Assembly (NCBI GenBank): GCA_003136615.1
Contig: PLFA01000109.1
Location: 17,958 to 29,491 of the forward strand
Length of the DNA: 11,534 nucleotides
From: Caulobacteraceae bacterium
GTDB taxonomy: Bacteria; Pseudomonadota; Alphaproteobacteria; Caulobacterales; Caulobacteraceae
Reading direction: 5' to 3'
Positions 7,136 to 11,534 of this stretch are shown in pieces. Positions within the stretch are counted from its first letter, which is position 1. Each line of letters opens with the position of its first letter. The translations under genes were made by a program, and so were the position numbers. The notes below the pieces were generated by a model. It was given only the letters and a program-made list of their open reading frames with translations. It made no database searches and was not told where the DNA came from.

Positions 7136-8230
7136 CTAAGCTGCAGCTTCCGTCGGCTCGTCGGCTACGAAGCCTTTCCAGCTGGCCATATAGTCGACGA
7201 AGACAGGACCTAGGCGTTCGGCCCGAAGATGAGCCCGGCTCACCGGCAGGGCGATCGCCTCGAACTTAGGATCAGCGCCGACCTTGAGCGGAAAATCGTG
7301 ATGCAGGATGGCGGCGCGGCCGAGGATCGGGAAGTCGGCGCCGTGCTCCAGAACCTTGCGGCAGAGATCGGCGCTCATCAGCTTGCCGGCGACGCCGAGG
7401 CGTGTCTCGCCTCGGGGAAGAGGCGCGAAATGATGGATTAGCGGGCCTGACTCCGGCGCCTCCATGGGAGCCTTGAAGACATCCCAGAGGGACATATCCA
7501 GATAGTCGAGGTCGCCGGAGGCCAGGACCTGACGGGCGATCTCCACCTGTTCGGAGAACTTGAGGCCAAACCGCTCAGGCGACAGGCGAAGGCCGACCTG
7601 GAAGTCCGGCCGCGTCCGCGCCCTCACCCCGGCGATGATCTCGAAGAGCAGGCGTGCGCGACCCGCCAGGGAGCCACCATAGCGATCCGTGCGCACATTG
7701 GTCTCGGGGCTGAGGAAGGCGCAGAGGATGTAGCCATGGGCGCCGTGGAGTTCGACGCCATCGAAGCCGGCCCGCTCGGCGCGCACCGCGGCGGCGACGA
7801 AGTCGTCGCGCAGTTGTTCCACCTCGGCGAGGGTCAGGGCTCGAGCGGCAAACTCCGCATTCTCCGAGGGGCCGCGGGGCGCTTCGCCGATCAGCTCGGC
7901 AGGGGCGCGGATGCCGGCGTGGTGAAGCTGGACGGACGAGACGGCGCCGCCCGCCCGGATCGCCGCGGCCAGACGCGTGAGGCCTGGCAGGTGGTCATCG
8001 CAGAAGATGCCGAGCTGGCCGGGAAATCCCTGGCCCACAGCCTGAACATGGGCCGCGCAGGTCATCACCAGACCGAAGCCGCCGACGGCGCGGTAGGTCA
8101 GCCAATTGAACTCGTCGTCCGACAGTCGCCCATCGGCATGGCTCTGGGAATTAGTCAGGGGCGCCAGCATGAAGCGGTTCTTCCAGGCGGGACCCCGGAT
8201 CAGGGTCATGGGCGCGAAGAGATCGGTCAT
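7136..8230 (-). CDS. Old Yellow Enzyme-type NADH:flavin oxidoreductase
   Basis: This FMN-dependent ene-reductase-like enzyme has a TIM barrel of 364 residues. It starts MTDLFAPMTLIRGPAWKNRF, the usual first strand with the KNRF turn. QLHHAG (101-106) and LHGAHGYILCAFLSP (161-175) follow, with His162 and His165 in the place of the OYE substrate-binding His pair. NVRTDRYGGSLAGR (178-191) is the family hallmark. GADFPILGRAAILHHD at the C-terminal end supplies the phosphate-binding LGR segment. These enzymes reduce activated C=C bonds with NAD(P)H; the physiological substrate here is unknown. I chose the ATG at 8228-8230 because GGAG lies 7 bases before it and the family starts there; an ATG at 8287 and a TTG at 8305 would add unrelated residues. 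The stop is 7 bases from the convergent MFS stop. It is divergent from fghA. Confidence 0.94.
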   Translation of the reverse strand: MTDLFAPMTLIRGPAWKNRFMLAPLTNSQSHADGRLSDDEFNWLTYRAVGGFGLVMTCAAHVQAVGQGFPGQLGIFCDDHLPGLTRLAAAIRAGGAVSSVQLHHAGIRAPAELIGEAPRGPSENAEFAARALTLAEVEQLRDDFVAAAVRAERAGFDGVELHGAHGYILCAFLSPETNVRTDRYGGSLAGRARLLFEIIAGVRARTRPDFQVGLRLSPERFGLKFSEQVEIARQVLASGDLDYLDMSLWDVFKAPMEAPESGPLIHHFAPLPRGETRLGVAGKLMSADLCRKVLEHGADFPILGRAAILHHDFPLKVGADPKFEAIALPVSRAHLRAERLGPVFVDYMASWKGFVADEPTEAAA

Positions 8231-8315
8231 GGTCAGCTCCAAACCAGCTTGGGCGGTGAGATAGGGGGCCGTCCCCGGCTTGACCATAGGGGGCGGCGCG
8301 GTCAATCACCGCAGC
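8231..8315. promoter_or_regulatory. Divergent OYE/fghA promoter region with repeats
   Basis: The 85 bases between the two start codons carry both promoters. ATAGGGGGC occurs twice in direct orientation (8261-8269 and 8286-8294), with 25 bases from start to start. An inverted repeat TTGACC (8280-8285) / GGTCAA (8300-8305) with a 14-base spacer overlaps the second copy. TTGACC on the plus strand is 36 bases before the fghA ATG and could be its -35. A regulator binding these repeats could control both genes, but no regulator gene is in the window. Confidence 0.5.
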
Positions 8316-9149
8316 ATGACCCTCAAGACCCTGAGCTCCCATGGTTGCTACGGCGGCGTCCAGAGCTTCCATGTCCACGACAGCACGGCGACGGCGACGC
8401 CCATGCGTTTCGGGGTCTTCACGCCGCCCGGCGCGGGGCCCTTTCCCGTTCTCTGGTGCCTGGCGGGCCTGACCTGCACCGAGGAAACCTTCGCCATCAA
8501 GGCCGGCGCCCAGCGCGTGGCAGGCGAGCTTGGGCTGATGCTGGTCACGCCCGACACCAGCCCGCGCGGCGAAGGCGTCGCCGATGATCCGGCCTATGAC
8601 ATGGGCCAGGCGGCGGGGTTTTACCTCAACGCCACGGAGGCGCCCTGGGCGGCGCATTTCCACATGCGAACCTGGCTGGAGAGGGAGCTGCCGCAGATCA
8701 TCGACGCGAACTTCCCCGCCGATATGACGCGCCAATCCATCACAGGCCATTCCATGGGCGGCCACGGCGCCCTCACCTTCGCCCTGCGCGAGCCGGACCG
8801 TTTCAAGTCGGTCTCAGCCTTCGCCCCCATCGTCTCGCCGCTGAACTGCCCCTGGGGTCATAAGGCCCTGACCGGCTACCTGGGACCCGACCGCGCCGCC
8901 TGGCGACCCTATGACGCCTGCGCCCTGCTGGAAGACGGGGCGCGAGTGGCCGAGATCCTTGTCGATCAGGGCGAGTCTGATCCGTATCTCGTCGAGCAGT
9001 TGAAACCCGAATTGCTGGAGGCCGCCTGCGCGAAAGCCGGCGTGCCGTTAACCCTGCGACGTCACGCAGGCTATGATCACGGCTACTGGTTCATCCAGGG
9101 CGTCATCGCCGACCATCTCCTCTGGCACGCCGAGCGGCTGCGAGCCTGA
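8316..9149 (+). CDS. fghA: S-formylglutathione hydrolase
   Basis: The enzyme hydrolyses S-formylglutathione to formate and glutathione, the last step of glutathione-dependent formaldehyde detoxification in the cytoplasm. It has 277 residues, normal for the esterase D/FGH family of alpha/beta hydrolases. The start resembles family members (SSHGCYGGVQSFHVHDS). CLAGLTCTEETF (48-59) contains the conserved Cys54 near the active site. The nucleophile is Ser146 in GHSMGGHGAL, the acid is Asp222 in DQGESDPYL, and the base is His255 in GYDHGYWF. All are intact. The ATG at 8316 is chosen over an in-frame TTG at 8280, which lies in the promoter-like TTGACC. There is no Shine-Dalgarno sequence. The usual partner, S-(hydroxymethyl)glutathione dehydrogenase, is not in the window. 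The stop is 32 bases before rlmN, so cotranscription with rlmN is possible. Confidence 0.96.
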   Translation: MTLKTLSSHGCYGGVQSFHVHDSTATATPMRFGVFTPPGAGPFPVLWCLAGLTCTEETFAIKAGAQRVAGELGLMLVTPDTSPRGEGVADDPAYDMGQAAGFYLNATEAPWAAHFHMRTWLERELPQIIDANFPADMTRQSITGHSMGGHGALTFALREPDRFKSVSAFAPIVSPLNCPWGHKALTGYLGPDRAAWRPYDACALLEDGARVAEILVDQGESDPYLVEQLKPELLEAACAKAGVPLTLRRHAGYDHGYWFIQGVIADHLLWHAERLRA

Positions 9150-9181
9150 AGACATTGCCTCGGAGGTCCTAGCGGCCCATC

Positions 9182-10345
9182 TTGCCTGCCATCGTGACTC
9201 TCGTTCTCGCCCCCTCGCGCGTCAGCGCCGTGGCCGAAAGGCCTAACCTTTCGCGGATGACGCGGGGCGCGCTCATTGATGCGCTCGTCGCGGCGGAGGT
9301 GGCCGCGCCATCGGCGGCGCGGATGCGGGCCGATCAGATCTGGGGCTGGGCGCACAAGCGCGGCGCCACAAGCTTCGATGTCATGACCAATGTCGCCAAG
9401 GAGACCCGCGCCGCCCTCGCCGAAGCCTTCACCCTGGATCGGCCGCAGATTCTGGACCGCCAGCTTAGCACTGACGGCGTCATCAAGTGGCTTATCGGCT
9501 TTGGGCCCGGTGTCGCCGCGGAGACCGTGTTCATCCCCGATGTGGGCCGGTCCGGCGCCCTGTGCGTCTCCAGCCAGGTGGGCTGCACGCTTAACTGCAC
9601 CTTCTGCCATACCGGCACACAGGCCCTGGTCCGCAACCTTACAGCGGGAGAGATCTTCGCGCAGGTGCAGGTGGCACGGGATGACCTGAACGACTGGACC
9701 GCCGCGCCCGGCGAGCGGCGGCTGACCAATATCGTCTTCATGGGCATGGGCGAGCCGCTCTATAATCTCGATGGCGTGGCCGACGCGATGGACATTATCT
9801 CCGACGATCAGGGGGTGGGCATCTCGCGCCGGCGGATCACCGTCTCCACCTCGGGCGTGGTCCCCAAGATGACGGAGCTCGGAACACGAACCAGCGCCAT
9901 GCTGGCCATCTCGCTGCACGCCGTCAGCGATGAGCTGCGCGACGTGCTGGTGCCCATCAACCGGGCTTATCCCATCGCCGAATTGCTGAAGGCGATCCGG
10001 GCCTATCCAGGCCTCTCAAACGCGCGGCGGGTTACCTTTGAGTATGTGATGTTGAAGGGGGTGAATGACAGCCCGGCCGAGGCGCGGGCCCTGGTGCGGC
10101 TGCTGGCGGGCATTCCCGCAAAGATCAACCTCATCCCCTTCAATCCCTGGCCGGGCGCGCCCTATGAGTGCTCCTCCAACGCGACGATCAAGACCTTCGC
10201 GGATATCGTCAACAGGGCCGGTTACGCCTCGCCCATCCGCACCCCGCGCGGGCGGGATATCCTCGCCGCCTGTGGCCAGCTTCGGTCCGAGAGCGAGAAG
10301 CTTCGCGCCAGTCAGCGGCGCAAGCTTGAGACCGCCCCGGGTTAG
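9182..10345 (+). CDS. rlmN: Dual-specificity RNA methyltransferase RlmN (radical SAM)
   Basis: The enzyme adds the C2 methyl group to A2503 of 23S rRNA and A37 of some tRNAs. The 387-residue protein has the radical-SAM motif CTLNCTFC with Cys135, Cys139 and Cys142 as [4Fe-4S] ligands. Cys128 and Cys364 (in DILAACGQL) correspond to the two catalytic cysteines of the E. coli enzyme, where the latter is transiently methylated. MGMGEPLYN (187-195) is the SAM-binding GEP motif. VSTSGVVP and SLHA follow, then RVTFEYVMLKGVND (283-296) and NLIPFNPWPG (316-325). The start is uncertain: TTG 9182 gives an N-terminus like that of related proteins, with GGAGG at 9162-9166 as a rather distant ribosome binding site. 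GTG 9194 or 9230 are alternatives, while ATG 9257 would remove the family's RPNL segment. Its stop overlaps the stop of the convergent SRPBCC gene. Confidence 0.96.
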   Translation: MPAIVTLVLAPSRVSAVAERPNLSRMTRGALIDALVAAEVAAPSAARMRADQIWGWAHKRGATSFDVMTNVAKETRAALAEAFTLDRPQILDRQLSTDGVIKWLIGFGPGVAAETVFIPDVGRSGALCVSSQVGCTLNCTFCHTGTQALVRNLTAGEIFAQVQVARDDLNDWTAAPGERRLTNIVFMGMGEPLYNLDGVADAMDIISDDQGVGISRRRITVSTSGVVPKMTELGTRTSAMLAISLHAVSDELRDVLVPINRAYPIAELLKAIRAYPGLSNARRVTFEYVMLKGVNDSPAEARALVRLLAGIPAKINLIPFNPWPGAPYECSSNATIKTFADIVNRAGYASPIRTPRGRDILAACGQLRSESEKLRASQRRKLETAPG

Positions 10346-10929
10346 TTCGTCGCCGTCAGGCATTCGCGGCGAAGGTTCATCAGCACCTTGGCCGTGTCAT
10401 GCTTTACCGCGTCGCGCACCAGCGACGCCGGAGCCAGAATATCGACGCCGACCTGATTTTCGTAGAGGACGCGGGTCACGTTCCCGCCATTGAGCGGAAT
10501 GAGCTGCCACTCCCCTTTTTCCTCCTTGAGATTGCCGCCCGCCTTCTGGAACCGGATGACGCGATAGGGGTCGAAGTCCTCCCGCACCACATTATGGATT
10601 GTCGGGATGAAGAGGTTCCCTCGCGTGACGGTCTCGCGGACTTCCGCATTGTGAGCGGGGTCGCTCTGCGTGATGGTGCAGCTCGTCACCGTCGCGATCA
10701 GCCTGGCGGCGTGGCCGCAGTCGCGCATCACGTTCCAGACCACCTTGGCTGAGGCGGGAATATCCACCGCGCCATGGATGAGAACGGCGCCATTGGGCGC
10801 CGCGGTGACTTCCGAAAATGCCTTGCCTGCCCGAAGTTCGCCGGCGGCTGAGTCCGGCACGGACCAGGCCAGGAGCGCGGGCGACGCCAAGAGGGCCAGG
10901 GCCATCGCGAGGAATGATCGCACTTTCAT
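10342..10929 (-). CDS. Secreted SRPBCC (START-like) domain protein
   Basis: The protein has 195 residues from the ATG at 10927-10929. Residues 1-21 are a Sec-type signal peptide (MKVRSFLAMALALLASPALL), with cleavage likely after Ala21. The rest resembles the SRPBCC/polyketide-cyclase helix-grip fold: GAVLIHGAVDIPASAKVVWNV (47-67) is the usual first strand and helix. VRETVTRGNLFIPTIHNVVRE (97-117) and DFDPYRVIRFQKAGGNLKEEKGEW cover the middle sheet, and ASLVRDAVKHDTAKVLMNLRR (168-188) is the long C-terminal helix that closes the ligand cavity. These domains bind lipids or other hydrophobic ligands; the ligand here is unknown. An in-frame start at 11046 would add 39 residues and bury the signal peptide, so it was rejected. 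AGG and GGAG elements precede the chosen ATG. The stop overlaps the rlmN stop. Confidence 0.85.
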   Translation of the reverse strand: MKVRSFLAMALALLASPALLAWSVPDSAAGELRAGKAFSEVTAAPNGAVLIHGAVDIPASAKVVWNVMRDCGHAARLIATVTSCTITQSDPAHNAEVRETVTRGNLFIPTIHNVVREDFDPYRVIRFQKAGGNLKEEKGEWQLIPLNGGNVTRVLYENQVGVDILAPASLVRDAVKHDTAKVLMNLRRECLTATN

Positions 10930-11081
10930 CGCGGACCTAACGCTCCAAGGCTCGTCGCGCGACCGTTGGGATGGAGGCGCTGAGGAGGACTGACAAGGCC
11001 TCATACGCACAGGGCCACGAACTGGACGCGTGATGGCGCCCATCAACGGGGCCTAACGAAGGCGGGTCGCGCCATCAATCT
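10930..11081. other. Intergenic region between helicase and SRPBCC gene
   Basis: These 152 bases hold no convincing gene. They must include the SRPBCC gene's promoter unless it is cotranscribed with the helicase. A short perfect hairpin, TGATGG-CGC-CCATCA (11031-11045), lies 37 bases past the helicase stop but has no T-run in either direction. CGTTAGG occurs twice on the minus strand (at about 10941-10935 and 11058-11052), just upstream of the SRPBCC start and just after the helicase stop. Neither is strong enough to name. Confidence 0.3.
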
Positions 11082-11534
11082 CTAATCAGCCAGATGAGCC
11101 TTGGTGGTCTCGATAGCCTCAACCAGCGACACACGCTTAAGTTCCACCCCCGGCGGCAGGCCGGTGAACAGGCGGCTCGGCGCGGCGGCGTCGAGCATCA
11201 CAAAGACGCCCCGGTCATCCTCCCGGCGGATCAGGCGCCCGAAGGCCTGGGCGATCCGCGCCCGGGTCTGGGCGTCATCATAAGCGCCGCCGCCGAAACG
11301 GCCGCGCCGGGCCTTGTGCAGAATATCGGGCCGGGGCCAGGGCACGCGGTCAAAGACCAGCAGCCGAAGCGCCCTTCCCGGCACATCCACCCCATCCCGC
11401 ACCGCGTCGGTGCCAAGCAGGCAGGAATCCTCTTCGGCTCGGAACATGTCCACCAGAGCGCCCACCTCCAGAGGATCCACATGCTGGGCGAAGAGCGCGA
11501 GGCCCTGGTCGGCCAGGGGTCCGGCGATGCGCTC
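11082..11534 (-). CDS. DinG/XPD-like ATP-dependent DNA helicase, C-terminal part
   Basis: The reading frame is open to the right edge of the window, so only the last 150 codons are seen; the N-terminal ATPase domain, Walker motifs and any Fe-S cysteines lie outside. The fragment covers the end of the second RecA-like domain of superfamily 2 helicases of the DinG/XPD group. LGTDAVRDGVDVPG gives motif V (substrate-coupled aspartate region), LRLLVFDRVPWPRPDILH follows, and QAFGRLIRREDDRGVFVMLD contains motif VI with the arginine finger. These helicases unwind DNA 5' to 3' in repair or at R-loops. The stop is TAG at 11082-11084. The gene is followed, after 152 bases, by the SRPBCC gene in the same direction. 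The family is confident; the exact subtype and gene name are not. Confidence 0.93.
   Translation of the reverse strand, partial: ERIAGPLADQGLALFAQHVDPLEVGALVDMFRAEEDSCLLGTDAVRDGVDVPGRALRLLVFDRVPWPRPDILHKARRGRFGGGAYDDAQTRARIAQAFGRLIRREDDRGVFVMLDAAAPSRLFTGLPPGVELKRVSLVEAIETTKAHLAD

Noticed and set aside
8231..8305. Longer OYE starts at ATG 8287 or TTG 8305
   Set aside because: The added residues do not resemble the family, and a GGAG ribosome binding site sits correctly before the ATG at 8230.
7736..8587. Plus-strand open frame of 283 codons across the OYE start and fghA start
   Set aside because: It is antisense to the OYE gene and then out of frame with fghA, and it shows no family features; both real genes are strongly supported.
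9083..9919. Minus-strand open frame of 278 codons opposite rlmN
   Set aside because: It is rich in His, Arg and Gly with no motif and lies opposite the conserved radical-SAM coding sequence.
11031..11045. Hairpin TGATGG-CGC-CCATCA after the helicase gene as a terminator
   Set aside because: The stem is only 6 bp and has no following T-run on either strand, so terminator function is not supported.
10930..11046. Upstream 39-codon extension of the SRPBCC protein
   Set aside because: It would place Arg- and Ser-rich sequence before a clear Sec signal peptide; the ATG at 10929 gives a normal secreted protein.

Overview
The window is a stretch of gene-dense, high-GC chromosome (about two thirds G+C by eye) from an alphaproteobacterium. 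Caulobacterales (Caulobacter/Phenylobacterium-like) is the best guess. It rests on the close resemblance of the RlmN protein to my recollection of the Caulobacter enzyme and on the general gene style; it is an inference, not a proof. No tRNA, rRNA, insertion sequence, phage gene, CRISPR array or origin was seen. Nearly all bases are coding, and the genes look like ordinary housekeeping and accessory metabolism.

Left part (1-5704): seven genes in a row on the minus strand. In transcription order (right to left) they are a short-chain dehydrogenase (SDR), a GMC-family flavin oxidoreductase with a five-cysteine motif, an Anbu-type proteasome-like peptidase, a single-chain iron-sulfur L-serine dehydratase, a small membrane-anchored hypothetical protein, a DUF3291-like alpha/beta-barrel protein, and the first 44 codons of a GT39-type membrane glycosyltransferase that leaves the window. 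SDR/GMC and DUF3291-like/GT39 each overlap by 4 bases (ATGA). The other gaps are 10-51 bases, so this could be one long operon or a few short ones.

Middle (5782-8230): an MFS transporter is divergent from the SDR gene, which suggests an uptake-plus-oxidation module of transporter, SDR and GMC enzyme for an unknown alcohol, sugar or similar substrate. The MFS gene converges, with a 7-base gap, on an Old Yellow Enzyme-type flavin oxidoreductase gene.

Right part (8231-11534): S-formylglutathione hydrolase (fghA) is divergent from the OYE gene across an 85-base region that carries a 9-base direct repeat and a TTGACC/GGTCAA inverted repeat. It is followed by rlmN (23S rRNA/tRNA m2A methyltransferase). 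Its stop codon overlaps that of a convergent gene for a secreted START-like (SRPBCC) protein. The window ends in the C-terminal part of a DinG/XPD-like ATP-dependent helicase.

No clear new biological system was found. The observations most worth checking are an Anbu peptidase gene without its usual operon partners, two genes (SDR and fghA) with TTGACC exactly 36 bases before an ATG that lacks a ribosome binding site (consistent with leaderless transcripts), and the repeat structure between OYE and fghA.
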